In this document: piece after piece, positions 36,033 through 44,213 of the stretch
Layout: every line of letters begins with the position of its first letter
Numbering within the stretch: the first letter of the stretch is position 1
DNA from: GCA-2794515 sp033763335
GTDB lineage: Bacteria; Chloroflexota; Anaerolineae; Aggregatilineales; Phototrophicaceae
Assembly: GCA_033763335.1 (NCBI GenBank)
Contig: JANRKU010000016.1
Span: 86,225 to 150,224 of the forward strand
DNA length: 64,000 nt
Direction of reading: 5' to 3'
Notes under the pieces: model-generated
Database searches by the model: none
What the model was told of the DNA's origin: nothing
Seen by the model: the letters and a program-made list of their open reading frames with translations, nothing else
Translations under genes and position numbers: made by a program

Positions 36033-36956
36033 ATGAAATGGATAGAAATTCGGCTCAATGTGGATGGTGAAGCGGCAGAAGCTGTCGTGGAATTACTCTC
36101 GCGCTATGGGCATCAAGGCGTATCTGTAGAACAAGATGGCATCATGCCAGAAATGTATGATGATGGGGCTGTGCCTCCCGCAGAACGGCTCATCGTCCGC
36201 GCTTATTTGCCCGATGATGAACGCGCCGCCGCCGCCAAAGAGCAACTCGAATTCGGGTTGCGCCTGCTCAACATGATGTACCCCATGCCCACCCCAGAAT
36301 ATGTCATGGTGGATGAACAAGATTGGGCAGAAGCATGGAAAGTGCATTATCATCCCATCCGCTTGGGCAAGCGCATCCTCATCCGCCCCTTGTGGGTAGA
36401 ATTAGAACCAGAACCGAATGATATTCACATCGCCCTCGACCCCGGGATGGCATTTGGGACGGGAACACATCCCACCACCCAATTGTGCCTAGAAGCACTC
36501 GAAGATTTGGTCACACATGGCATAAAAGTGCTAGATTTAGGCAGTGGGTCGGGCATCCTTGCCATCGCCGCCGCTAAATTGGGCGCATCTGATATATTGG
36601 CGCTGGATAATGACCCTGTGGCGGTCAAATCATCCATTGAGAACATCAAAGTGAATGGTGTAGATGATAAAATCACCGCCCAAGAAGGTAGCCTAGAGAC
36701 TGTCATTCATTCCGCCCGCCGCTTTGACCTCATCGTGGTCAATATTTTGGCGCGGATTATCATCCAAATGTGCGGTGAAGGTTTGGGGGATATTGTGCGT
36801 CCGGGTGGGCTGGCAATATTCAGTGGCTTGACCTTTGAACAAGTCGAAGATGTCGAAAATGCTTTGCGCGGAGTGGGACTCATCCCCTATAAACGCCGTC
36901 AACAACCCGATGGCGATTGGATGGTCGTGGAATGTACCCGTCCACATCAAAATTAA
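36033..36956 (+). CDS. prmA: Ribosomal protein L11 methyltransferase
   Basis: SAM-dependent trimethylation of ribosomal protein L11. 307 residues: N-terminal L11-recognition domain (MKWIEIRLNVDGEAAEAVVELL), then DPGMAFGTGTHPTTQLCLE and the SAM motif VLDLGSGSGILAIAAAKLG, with VVNILARII as the NILA-type catalytic motif. It is coupled to dnaJ. Confidence 0.96.
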   Translation: MKWIEIRLNVDGEAAEAVVELLSRYGHQGVSVEQDGIMPEMYDDGAVPPAERLIVRAYLPDDERAAAAKEQLEFGLRLLNMMYPMPTPEYVMVDEQDWAEAWKVHYHPIRLGKRILIRPLWVELEPEPNDIHIALDPGMAFGTGTHPTTQLCLEALEDLVTHGIKVLDLGSGSGILAIAAAKLGASDILALDNDPVAVKSSIENIKVNGVDDKITAQEGSLETVIHSARRFDLIVVNILARIIIQMCGEGLGDIVRPGGLAIFSGLTFEQVEDVENALRGVGLIPYKRRQQPDGDWMVVECTRPHQN

Positions 36957-36972
36957 GTTAAGGTTGGGTTAT

Positions 36973-37000
36973 GTAAGGGCGCAACCTGTTGCGCCCTTAC
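36973..37000. repeat. Palindromic repeat downstream of prmA
   Basis: Arms GTAAGGGCGCAAC and GTTGCGCCCTTAC around CT. Second member of the pair bracketing dnaJ-prmA. No U-tract on the plus strand. Confidence 0.85.
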
Positions 37001-37043
37001 CCACATTACACATAAAATAAAATCAAAGGGAGGTTTTTATTTT

Positions 37044-38276
37044 ATGAGTGATAATGACCCCGCAAGTAATAAACAAGTCCCTCGTGTTCGCGTAACCCAA
37101 GACCCCAATACCGACCCCATGCGCGTGGTGGTCGTTGATGATAATCAAAAGCGCAACACCCCTTCAATTGGTTGTTTAGCATTGGTGATATTTCTCTCAT
37201 CCCTAATGGGGACGCTCATCGGCTTAGGCGCAGATTTGGGCGAACTCATTGGCAATCTGGGGCAGATTCAAGAAATTCTCAATCCACCACCTCGTTTATG
37301 TATCGCAGGGAGCGATACCATGTTGGGAACACTCAGCATTGGACCCAAATGGGAAACAGCATTTGAAGCCTTACATCGTGCAGATGTGCATATTAACGCC
37401 ACAGGCTCGACCAATGGGGTAAAACTGGCAACAGAAGGCGGATGTGTGAATCTGCTCGCCATGTCAGAGCCGATGACCGCCCCCCAATATGATTCGCTCA
37501 CACAAGCAGGCATTGGCATTGAATGTGCGGCAGAAGTCGGGTTTGATGTAGTGGCATTTGTGACCAATATCAACAACCCAATGGTGAATGATGTCCGCAA
37601 CCCAGACAATCCAGATGATGTTCGCCCACCAGTACGCCCCATTTTATTTAACGAAATCAGTGGCATCTTACGCGGTACTGTGAATGATTGGTCACAATTG
37701 AGCAACTGGTCTGGGATTAGAAATACCACCAGCAACCCCATCAACATTTGGGTAAGACCGGGCAGTGGCACAACCGAATTTGTGCTGAATAATGTCGCCC
37801 GTCATATCATCACCGAAGAAGCCCAATTTCCACCAAATGCCCTTTATTTGCGCTGTGAATCGAATGAAGCCTGCCTCAATAAAACCCTAGAAACACCGGG
37901 GTCTATCTATTGGGTCAGCATCGCATGGATGAAAACCCAACCGCCCAATTATTTGCGTGCGATTAGCATTTTGGAGGGCGATACGCGCCCCATTAACCCA
38001 CTATCAGAGACGATTAACTTGCAAGAATATCCCAAAACACTCATCCGCCCGATTTATCTCTATGCACTCAATAATCCACAAACCACCCTAGAGACCATTG
38101 GGCTATCAGAGACATTTATGACCTTTGCGCGGAGTGTTGAGGGACAATTGGCATTAGAACAAGTCGGCTTTTATACCCATTTCGCCCGCCCTGCCGAAGT
38201 ACCTGTCCCATTTCCAGAAAGCTATTTTAATATCCAAGAGGGGCTACCGCGTCAGATTTGCAAATTGAACCCCTAA
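37044..38276 (+). CDS. Membrane-anchored PstS-like substrate-binding protein
   Basis: 410 residues: a charged N-terminus of about 48 residues, one membrane helix (SIGCLALVIFLSSLMGTLIGLG), then a type-2 periplasmic-binding fold of the phosphate-binding kind (LCIAGSDTMLG, INATGSTNGVKLATEGG, LLAMSEPMT, AFVTNINNP, VRPGSGTTEFVLNNV). Transporter genes pstCAB are absent, so it may be a sensor or accessory binding protein rather than an ABC component. GGGAGG lies ten bases before the ATG, and a terminator follows. The ligand may be phosphate or another oxyanion. Confidence 0.8.
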   Translation: MSDNDPASNKQVPRVRVTQDPNTDPMRVVVVDDNQKRNTPSIGCLALVIFLSSLMGTLIGLGADLGELIGNLGQIQEILNPPPRLCIAGSDTMLGTLSIGPKWETAFEALHRADVHINATGSTNGVKLATEGGCVNLLAMSEPMTAPQYDSLTQAGIGIECAAEVGFDVVAFVTNINNPMVNDVRNPDNPDDVRPPVRPILFNEISGILRGTVNDWSQLSNWSGIRNTTSNPINIWVRPGSGTTEFVLNNVARHIITEEAQFPPNALYLRCESNEACLNKTLETPGSIYWVSIAWMKTQPPNYLRAISILEGDTRPINPLSETINLQEYPKTLIRPIYLYALNNPQTTLETIGLSETFMTFARSVEGQLALEQVGFYTHFARPAEVPVPFPESYFNIQEGLPRQICKLNP

Positions 38277-38315
38277 AATTCTCATCACCTTCAAAGCCCC
38301 ATTAGGGGTTTTTTT
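38268..38315 (+). terminator. Intrinsic terminator after the PstS-like gene
   Basis: A compact CCCC-ATTA-GGGG stem (38297-38308) is followed by TTTTTTT. A wider pairing AACCCCTAA (38268-38276, overlapping the stop codon) with TTAGGGGTT (38302-38310) is an alternative fold. Confidence 0.85.
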
Positions 38316-38370
38316 GCGTTATACTATATTTATGATTTTTTGAATATTCAAAATATAGGTACAGTTTTGC

Positions 38371-39804
38371 ATGGCATATCGAAATTTGGATGAATACCTC
38401 ATCCGACTGGAACAATCGGGGGAACTCATCCGCATTAGTCACCCCGTCCATACCGATTTGGAGATGAGCGCCATCACCCACCGCGTGCAAAATGGGAAGC
38501 ATAATCGCGCATTGTGGTTTGAGCAGGTAGTCGGTCATGACTATCCTGTCATTACCAATTTATTCGGCACATCACGGCGTATGGCGTGGGCGTTGGGGAT
38601 AAATGACTTACATGACCTCACCGACAAATTAAACGCCCTTACAGGGGTGCGTGGATTAAAAAATTTGGGATTTGGCGGACTCATCGCACAAGGGATGCAA
38701 GCCCTTAATGCCCTGCGGAATGCAATCGGCACAAATACAGAAAAAAATAATCCCCCTGTCCAAGCGGTGCAATGGCGCGACTCACCTACACTCACGCACC
38801 TACCTATTTTACGCCATTGGGAAGCGGAATCTGCCCCAAATATCACAGGGGCGCAGTTGTATATCGGCGACAAGCGCGTGATATGGGCGCGGGCGGTGGT
38901 CATCAATCACAATACATTGGGTGTGATGAGCGAATGGGGCATGTTATCTATCACAGAACCAACCCCCGCCGCCATCGTATTGGGTGGCGACCCCGCCCTA
39001 ATCTGGAGCGCCAGCGTGCCATTGCCCAACGACATCCCCCCTGCTTGGATAGCGGGATGGTTACGCAATAAGCCAGTGAATTTTGCGCGTGCCATTAGCC
39101 AACCTGTCAGTATTCCTGCCGATGCGGAATTTGTCATAGAGGGCATATTAACCCCATCTGCATCGCCATCAGCACACACGCTTGCAGGGCATCATGGAGC
39201 GTATTTTGATGAGAACGACCTCATGCCCTTTCATATCACCGCCATCACCCACCGACAAGATGCCGTATATCCTGCCATCATCCCATCACCCGCGCCTAAC
39301 GAATATACCCATATGATGAAAGGGGCAGAACGCCTCTTTTTGCCGTTATTACAGACCCTTTTCGATGAAATTTGTGATTTTCATCTGTGTGATGGCGGAG
39401 ATACGGCAATCATCAGCCTCAAAGCGCGTCCGTATGGCTACGCGCATAAGGTGATGTATGGGCTATGGGGATTAGGGCATTTATCCTTCTTAAAAAAGGT
39501 GATTATCGTAGACGAATCGGTCAATATCCACGATAATGAAGCGGTGCTAGGCGCAATGGATAGGCATGTAGACCCAGAACGGGATAATATTTGGGTGAAT
39601 GGCTTATTGCCACGACATCACCCGAATAGCCTTATGCCACAATTTGGGCAAAAATTGGGGATAGATGCCACCTGTAAGCCTGCTAACTTACCAAAATGGA
39701 ATCATCATCACATCATAGCAGTGGAGAGCAAACCGCTCACCCCTGCTACACATATCGAAACACAGCTATCTGCGAATTGGAAACACTACGGATTAAAAAA
39801 ATGA
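38371..39804 (+). CDS. UbiD-family decarboxylase
   Basis: 477 residues of the prenylated-FMN-dependent UbiD decarboxylases (RNLDEYLIRLEQSGELIRI start, ITNLFGTSRRMAWALG, HHGAYFDENDLMPFHITAI, the long region PSPAPNEYTHMMKGAERLFLP, VVDESVNIHD-like IIVDESVNIHD). Its TGA overlaps the ATG of the ubiE/menG gene. This points to menaquinone synthesis, possibly the MqnL-like step of the futalosine route. The UbiX-type prenyltransferase is not in the window. Confidence 0.9.
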   Translation: MAYRNLDEYLIRLEQSGELIRISHPVHTDLEMSAITHRVQNGKHNRALWFEQVVGHDYPVITNLFGTSRRMAWALGINDLHDLTDKLNALTGVRGLKNLGFGGLIAQGMQALNALRNAIGTNTEKNNPPVQAVQWRDSPTLTHLPILRHWEAESAPNITGAQLYIGDKRVIWARAVVINHNTLGVMSEWGMLSITEPTPAAIVLGGDPALIWSASVPLPNDIPPAWIAGWLRNKPVNFARAISQPVSIPADAEFVIEGILTPSASPSAHTLAGHHGAYFDENDLMPFHITAITHRQDAVYPAIIPSPAPNEYTHMMKGAERLFLPLLQTLFDEICDFHLCDGGDTAIISLKARPYGYAHKVMYGLWGLGHLSFLKKVIIVDESVNIHDNEAVLGAMDRHVDPERDNIWVNGLLPRHHPNSLMPQFGQKLGIDATCKPANLPKWNHHHIIAVESKPLTPATHIETQLSANWKHYGLKK

Positions 39805-40514
39805 ACGCACAACTACAAGGCAAAGAAAAATCAGATTACGTACAAGAAATGTTCGGGCGGGTCGCTCGGCGCTATGACATCATGAATCGGGTGATGACAG
39901 GCTGGCAAGATTTACGCTGGCGCAAATTTGTCGTCAAAAAAGCCGCATTACCAGAAAACGGCGCATTGCTCGATTTAGCCACAGGCACGGGTGATATTGC
40001 CTTCGAGACGCTCAAAGTTACCCCCAATGCCACCGTCATCGGCGCAGATTTTTCCCTGCCCATGATGTTTGTGGGGCAAACACGCACACAAGGCGATGCA
40101 GTGCGCTGGTCGGGCGCAGATGCTTTGCACCTGCCCTTCCCCGATACATCCTTTGATGCCGTGACATCGGGCTATTTGCTCCGCAATGTCATTGATATTC
40201 CCCAAACCCTCCGTGAGCAATTCCGCGTATTAAAATCTGGGGGGAAAATTGTGGTGTTGGATAGTTCCCCACCGCCAAAAAATTTATTGCGTCCCTTCAT
40301 CATGATTCACCTGCGCTATATTATCCCCATTTTGGGGCGGATTATTGTCGGAAAAGAAGCGGCGGATGCGTATCGGTATTTGCCAGAATCCACCCAAGCC
40401 TTTAAGACCCCAAAAGAATTGGTGGCATTATTAGAGGGTGCTGGATTTGTGGATGTGGGGTATCAATCGTTTATGTTCGGGACGATGTGCGTCCACTGGG
40501 GCAAAAAACCATAA
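39801..40514 (+). CDS. ubiE: Demethylmenaquinone/ubiquinone C-methyltransferase
   Basis: Last C-methylation in menaquinone (or ubiquinone) synthesis. 237 residues from ATG 39801, which overlaps the UbiD stop (ATGA). Motifs: VQEMFGRVARRYDIMNRVMT, LLDLATGTGDIAFE, GADFSLPMM, ADALHLPFPDTSFDAVTSGYLLRNV and VLDSSPP. A longer upstream frame exists, but the overlap start gives the family's normal N-terminus. It is coupled to the UbiD-type decarboxylase. Confidence 0.95.
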   Translation: MNAQLQGKEKSDYVQEMFGRVARRYDIMNRVMTGWQDLRWRKFVVKKAALPENGALLDLATGTGDIAFETLKVTPNATVIGADFSLPMMFVGQTRTQGDAVRWSGADALHLPFPDTSFDAVTSGYLLRNVIDIPQTLREQFRVLKSGGKIVVLDSSPPPKNLLRPFIMIHLRYIIPILGRIIVGKEAADAYRYLPESTQAFKTPKELVALLEGAGFVDVGYQSFMFGTMCVHWGKKP

Positions 40515-40554
40515 ATCCTAAGTTAAATCATCGCATTTCTCAATAATTTGCTTC

Positions 40555-40738
40555 GACATAGGTTCAAAACCTATGTCTATTCGATTTTGAAGTCCACTAA
40601 AGGGACTGACTTACCTAATTTTTTTCACAAAAATTGGCATTAAATCCACCAGTTATGAGACATATCTCTTTTTTAAGAGACGGTTTTAGTCCCTTTAGTG
40701 GACTTTATTCGACTAGCTGGATGTTTTGAACATCCAGC
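40555..40738. repeat. Composite intergenic element of nested inverted repeats
   Basis: 40555-40577: GACATAGGTT-CAA-AACCTATGTC. 40590-40607 and 40688-40705: perfect 18-bp arms AAGTCCACTAAAGGGACT and AGTCCCTTTAGTGGACTT enclosing 80 bases, in which TCTCTT-TTTT-AAGAGA (40665-40680) forms an inner hairpin. 40716-40738: GCTGGATGTT-TTG-AACATCCAGC. The two outer hairpins share the same loop design (GTT-TTG-AAC, read on opposite strands) with different stems. No coding capacity. It lies between the ubiE stop and the DUF4230-like stop. Confidence 0.85.
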
Positions 40739-40786
40739 GAAGCCAAAAAACGCGATACTATCAGGCAAAATCATCAAAACAAATAC

Positions 40787-40806
40787 GGACAGGCATTGTG
40801 TCCCTA
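40787..40806. repeat. Degenerate copy of the GGACA...TGTCCCTAC repeat
   Basis: GGACA-GGCATTG-TGTCC followed by CTAC, one base before the stop codon of the DUF4230-like gene. The outer arms match the 1024 and 46336 copies, while the core palindrome is lost. Confidence 0.6.
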
Positions 40807-41640
40807 CTAATCCTTCACCCAGCGTTGGTCTGTGTCATCAAAACGCCAGCCAGTAGGTGGTTCTGGTTCACATGAACTCGGCAGACCTAAAGATATTTCT
40901 GGCTGAATAAACTCAATCCGAACAGCCTTACCTGTGATGCTTGAAATAAAATTACTCAGGATTAAATCGGCTTGTTGCTCCGCTCTACCGATAATATCTT
41001 CTTCAATCGCTCTATCACGGAAGCGATTCACGGCTTCATAACTCGCCAGTAAGCGCATCTCATCCCAATTTGCAGGGCAGGCAACGGTTGCACCCCATTC
41101 ATAATATTTGATAATCTGCATGGGGTCTAATTGGCAACTGGTAACGGTTGGTTGTGATAAGCGGATTATGTAAGTTTCTGTAGGTTCATCATAAATAATA
41201 TTTTCAGGAGAAAATTCTTCTAAACTTACGCCTGCTTCAATTGCTCCTTGTGCAGAATGTAACGCGCCAATATTGCACACATTACCAATCCCATAACGAG
41301 TTGAAATTTCAATGCGTGAATTGGCAAGTTCAACACGGGTTGTCACTAACTGCCCTAGCGGTTTAATGCGTTCAACAATAGAAGGGGCAGAACTAACTAC
41401 TGTGCTATTTGGGAATAAGTCTATGCTAAAAATATTGCCAATAGAGGCTAATACATTTTGAACCCCATTAAAAATTCCGCCAACACTATTACCACAAAAT
41501 AACACACTACCAAAGAGAGCCAATCCACAAATCGCTAGTGGTGAAAAAAGGATGAACACAGGTATTAGAAAATTAGGTTGTTTCGCATCCTCTTCGATGA
41601 CTTCTTCTATAATTTCCACTTCATCTTCTGGTGCTGGCAT
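40807..41640 (-). CDS. Membrane-anchored DUF4230-like protein
   Basis: 277 residues: acidic N-terminus (PAPEDEVEIIEEVIEEDAKQ), one hydrophobic segment (about 23-48), then an extracytoplasmic domain beginning IVERIKPLGQLVTTRVEL, the kind of opening found in DUF4230 proteins; I am only moderately sure of that family. The middle ISTRYGIGNVCNIGALHSAQGAIEAGVSLEEF and late helix NRFRDRAIEEDIIGRAEQQADLILSNFI are also in keeping. Its function is unknown. It lies downstream of infA, separated by two long hairpins. Confidence 0.65.
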   Translation of the reverse strand: MPAPEDEVEIIEEVIEEDAKQPNFLIPVFILFSPLAICGLALFGSVLFCGNSVGGIFNGVQNVLASIGNIFSIDLFPNSTVVSSAPSIVERIKPLGQLVTTRVELANSRIEISTRYGIGNVCNIGALHSAQGAIEAGVSLEEFSPENIIYDEPTETYIIRLSQPTVTSCQLDPMQIIKYYEWGATVACPANWDEMRLLASYEAVNRFRDRAIEEDIIGRAEQQADLILSNFISSITGKAVRIEFIQPEISLGLPSSCEPEPPTGWRFDDTDQRWVKD

Positions 41641-41688
41641 AAATAAGCCCCCTTATTCACAGTAATTAAATTAGGGGAATATTAACAC

Positions 41689-41722
41689 AAGGGCTATTTT
41701 CGCGCAAGCGAAAATAGCCCTT
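41689..41722. repeat. Long perfect hairpin between infA and the DUF4230-like gene
   Basis: Arms AAGGGCTATTTTCGC and GCGAAAATAGCCCTT (15 bp) around GCAA. The tetraloop is stable on both strands. No U-tract follows on the minus strand, so a terminator role is uncertain; an mRNA-stabilising or repeat role is possible. Confidence 0.75.
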
Positions 41723-41778
41723 CAAAGTTTTTATAGGTTAGATGATTTTAATAAAAAATTATTTTAAGAGGATTTTTT

Positions 41779-41823
41779 GGCGGATAACCAGCCTATTTTA
41801 ATTAAAAATAGTCGTTATCCGCC
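41779..41823. repeat. Two-step hairpin downstream of infA
   Basis: Outer arms GGCGGATAAC and GTTATCCGCC; inner arms CTATTTT and AAAATAG (41793-41811). It lies about 60 bases past the infA stop. GATTTTTT abuts its left side, so on the minus strand the stem is followed by AAAAAATC rather than Us. Confidence 0.7.
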
Positions 41824-41882
41824 GTGTGGCATTACCGTAATCATGGTTATGCTCATTTCAAGAAATCATAGCAAGTCGAAAA

Positions 41883-42134
41883 TTACTTTTCTTCCTCAAA
41901 ACTGCTTTGTTGGTCACGATGGCGATAAATAATGCGTCCGCGTGACATATCATAACTGCTCATTTCAATCCGCACTTTGTCGCCAAGCGCGATACGGATA
42001 TAAAATTTACGCATCTTGCCAGATAAATACGATAATACACGATGTCCATTTTCTAGTTCTACGGTGAATTGGGTGTTGGGCAGTGCCTCAACCACCACAC
42101 CTTCTACCTCTATCTTGTCTTCTTGTTTTGCCAT
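41883..42134 (-). CDS. infA: Translation initiation factor IF-1
   Basis: 83-residue S1/OB-fold protein that binds the 30S A site. MAKQEDKIEVEGVVVEALPNTQF, then VELENGHRVLSYLSGKMRKFYIRIALGDKVRIEMSSYDMSRGRIIYRHR. Differences from the norm are LSYLSGKMRKFYIRI where LAHISGKMRKNYIRI is usual. A start at ATG 42134 is preferred over the open TTG two codons upstream; AAAGG lies six bases before it. It follows rpsU on the same strand after a terminator-like hairpin. Confidence 0.95.
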   Translation of the reverse strand: MAKQEDKIEVEGVVVEALPNTQFTVELENGHRVLSYLSGKMRKFYIRIALGDKVRIEMSSYDMSRGRIIYRHRDQQSSFEEEK

Positions 42135-42170
42135 ACACAACCTTTCGGGTCAAATAGATGAAACGATAAA

Positions 42171-42200
42171 ACCGCTATCAACAAATACGCCGATAGCGGT
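42171..42200 (-). terminator. Terminator-like hairpin after rpsU
   Basis: Arms ACCGCTATC and GATAGCGGT with a 12-base loop. On the minus strand GATAGCGGT is followed by TTTATCGTTT. It lies between rpsU and infA, so it may be an attenuator. Confidence 0.65.
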
Positions 42201-42243
42201 AAATAAACACGTTAAAAAGCCGATAATAATCCCCAATAGGGCA

Positions 42244-42444
42244 TTATCTTATCGAAGCCTTACGTTGACGACGACGGGAACGACGAATTGCTTTTTTCTT
42301 TTCAATTCGGCGTAGCTCACTCTTAGAGATGTGCCAGCGTTTGCGACGCACGGTGCTAAGAATGCCCGCATTGGTCACGCGCTTACGAAAGCGGCGTAAT
42401 AATTGGTCTTGCGACTCATTGGGTTTCAATTTTACAGTTGCCAT
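42244..42444 (-). CDS. rpsU: 30S ribosomal protein S21
   Basis: 66 residues, highly basic: VKLKPNESQDQLLRRFRKRV, NAGILSTVRRKRWHISKSELRRIEKKKAIRRSRRRQRK, as in bS21. A very strong ribosome-binding site GGAAGGGGGTG precedes the ATG. An extended -10 (TGTTATAAT) lies about 90 bases upstream on the same strand. Confidence 0.95.
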   Translation of the reverse strand: MATVKLKPNESQDQLLRRFRKRVTNAGILSTVRRKRWHISKSELRRIEKKKAIRRSRRRQRKASIR

Positions 42445-42529
42445 AATTCACCCCCTTCCTGCGTGGGATATAGACGCGAGCAGGAAGAAGTATTTTTCTT
42501 TTCTCCATGCAATAGACGACTTATTCTGC

Positions 42530-42538
42530 ATTATAACA
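42530..42538 (-). promoter_or_regulatory. Extended -10 promoter element of rpsU
   Basis: On the minus strand the sequence reads TGTTATAAT, a perfect TATAAT with the extended TG dinucleotide. No good -35 is present. It lies about 90 bases before the rpsU start. Confidence 0.4.
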
Positions 42539-42595
42539 AGCAAAATAGCGAATTGCTAGGCACGGATTACCGAAAAATGAGGATTATCATATCAC

Positions 42596-42665
42596 TATAG
42601 AGGCAAACCGATAACTTGCCTCTATAACCCTAAAATAGCTTGTAGGGGCGCAATATATTGCGCCC
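42596..42665. repeat. Two inverted repeats downstream of the first S1 gene
   Basis: 42596-42626: arms TATAGAGGCAA and TTGCCTCTATA around nine bases. 42646-42665: perfect palindrome GGGCGCAATATATTGCGCCC preceded by GTAG. The second is a member of the dispersed palindrome family with the GCGCAA core also seen at 34812, 36973 and 44178. Confidence 0.8.
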
Positions 42666-42681
42666 GCAACAAAGAATCTAA

Positions 42682-43893
42682 TTACGCAGTCACCACTGGT
42701 TCATCGCTGATGGTGGCTTCGACTTCTTCTGTTATCGTTTCGACAGTTTCGGTTTCGGCATCATCGGCAGGAATGGTCGCTTCCATTTCGAGGTCGCGCA
42801 AGCTCAATCCCAAGCGTTGTTTATCGGCTTCAATGCTGATAATACGCATGGTCAACACATCGCCATCTTTGATAATTTGGGTGGCATCTTGTACGGTGCC
42901 ATCACCAATTTGGCTGACATGCAACAAGGCTTCGATACCGGGGTCGAGGCTGATAAACGCACCAAATTGGGCGGTACGGCTCACAGTGCCTTGCACCAAT
43001 TGTCCCACATGATACAGTTCTTCGACCACTGACCATGGATTGGGTTGTAGGCGCTTGAGGCTCAAGCCAATACGTTTGCCTTCGGCATCCAAACGGAGGA
43101 TATATACATCTACTTGGTCGCCAACTTCCAAAATTTCTTTTGGATGCTTCACGCGATGCCAAGCGAGTTCAGAAATGTGGATAAGACCATCTGCCCCACC
43201 CAAATCTACGAATGCGCCAAAGTCGCGCAAACCACTGACCACACCACGACGGACTTCGCCTTCTTTGAGTTCATCAAGCAGGCTGTCTTTGCGGGCTTCG
43301 CGGTTGTCGCGTTGGGCATCGCGTTGTGAAAAGACCAAACGGCGACGTTTGCGGTTCACTTCGATGACCTTGAGGGGTACTTTTTGTCCCACGAGGCGCA
43401 TGAGGTAATTCTTGCGTTCTTCTTCGTTCAACCCGCGTGGCAAATCGCTGACATGGCTGGCTGGCACAAATCCGCGTAAATTGCCAAACAGGATGATAAG
43501 ACCGCCACGATTGGCTTCTGCCACTTCGCCGTGCCATACTTCGTCTTTTTCTTGCAAGGCTTCGGCAATTTTCCAGTCTTCCCCTTGACGTGCTTGGGAA
43601 ATGGAGAGGACAAGGTTGCCTTCTTCGTCTTCCATCCGCAACACAGTCACATCTACTTCACCGCCCAATTGATAATCTTCTGGGCGCATGTTGAGGCGTT
43701 CAATATCCTTGCGAGAGACAAATCCATCGCGTGGAGACCCATCAATACCGATAATCAACCCTTGTTGGTCAATTCCCAAAATTCTGCCAGTCACCACATC
43801 GCCACGTTCTAAGTTATCTGCTTCAAACGAGGCTTCTAACAACGCGGCAAAATCCATAGAGTCGGAGAAGGTCTCCAACGATGTATCAGACAT
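42682..43893 (-). CDS. S1 RNA-binding domain protein (ribosomal protein S1-like), four S1 repeats
   Basis: 403 residues with four OB-fold S1 repeats starting near 31 (ERGDVVTGRILGIDQQGLIIGI), 117 (WHGEVAEANRGGLIILFGNLRGFVPASH), 203 (VRRGVVSGLRDFGAFVDLGGADGLIHISEL) and 289 (VQGTVSRTAQFGAFISLDPGIEALLHVSQ), and an acidic tail. This is the four-domain form of bS1 found outside Proteobacteria, which helps mRNA binding to the 30S subunit. TTAGGAGC precedes the ATG. The next upstream gene is a close paralogue of the same architecture. Confidence 0.9.
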   Translation of the reverse strand: MSDTSLETFSDSMDFAALLEASFEADNLERGDVVTGRILGIDQQGLIIGIDGSPRDGFVSRKDIERLNMRPEDYQLGGEVDVTVLRMEDEEGNLVLSISQARQGEDWKIAEALQEKDEVWHGEVAEANRGGLIILFGNLRGFVPASHVSDLPRGLNEEERKNYLMRLVGQKVPLKVIEVNRKRRRLVFSQRDAQRDNREARKDSLLDELKEGEVRRGVVSGLRDFGAFVDLGGADGLIHISELAWHRVKHPKEILEVGDQVDVYILRLDAEGKRIGLSLKRLQPNPWSVVEELYHVGQLVQGTVSRTAQFGAFISLDPGIEALLHVSQIGDGTVQDATQIIKDGDVLTMRIISIEADKQRLGLSLRDLEMEATIPADDAETETVETITEEVEATISDEPVVTA

Positions 43894-44213
43894 AAATATG
43901 CTCCTAAACGGTTAAAATTTTTCTGAATTTATGGGCAGGAACGCGAAACAACGGTTCAATTCTACCAGAAGTGACCGCTTGATTAATGCTCAGTTGCGAT
44001 AAAAATGATGGCACAAAACTGATAATAAGCGTGGCACACCGCTATGCGTTGTGACGCTGTTCCCTTTCATAAAGTGTCAAAATTGTACCGAGAGGAACAT
44101 CAAATGTCAATGCAAATATTACGAAAATCGCGTTTTAACCCCATATTAACCCTATTATGACCTAACTTTTGATGCAAGGGCGCAATAATATGCGCCCTAT
44201 AATGCAAAAATGC
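43894..44213. other. 320-base spacer between the two S1 genes, with one palindromic repeat
   Basis: Contains GGGCGCA-ATAATA-TGCGCCC at 44178-44197, a member of the GCGCAA palindrome group, seventeen bases from the upstream S1 stop. The remaining sequence is AT-rich, with no ORF of note and no convincing -35/-10 pair. It presumably holds the promoter of the downstream S1 gene. Confidence 0.6.

Noticed and set aside
40555..40577. GGTTCAAAACC as a possible tRNA T-arm
   Set aside because: It is a simple 10-bp hairpin with a 3-base loop; no acceptor, anticodon or D arm can be built around it.
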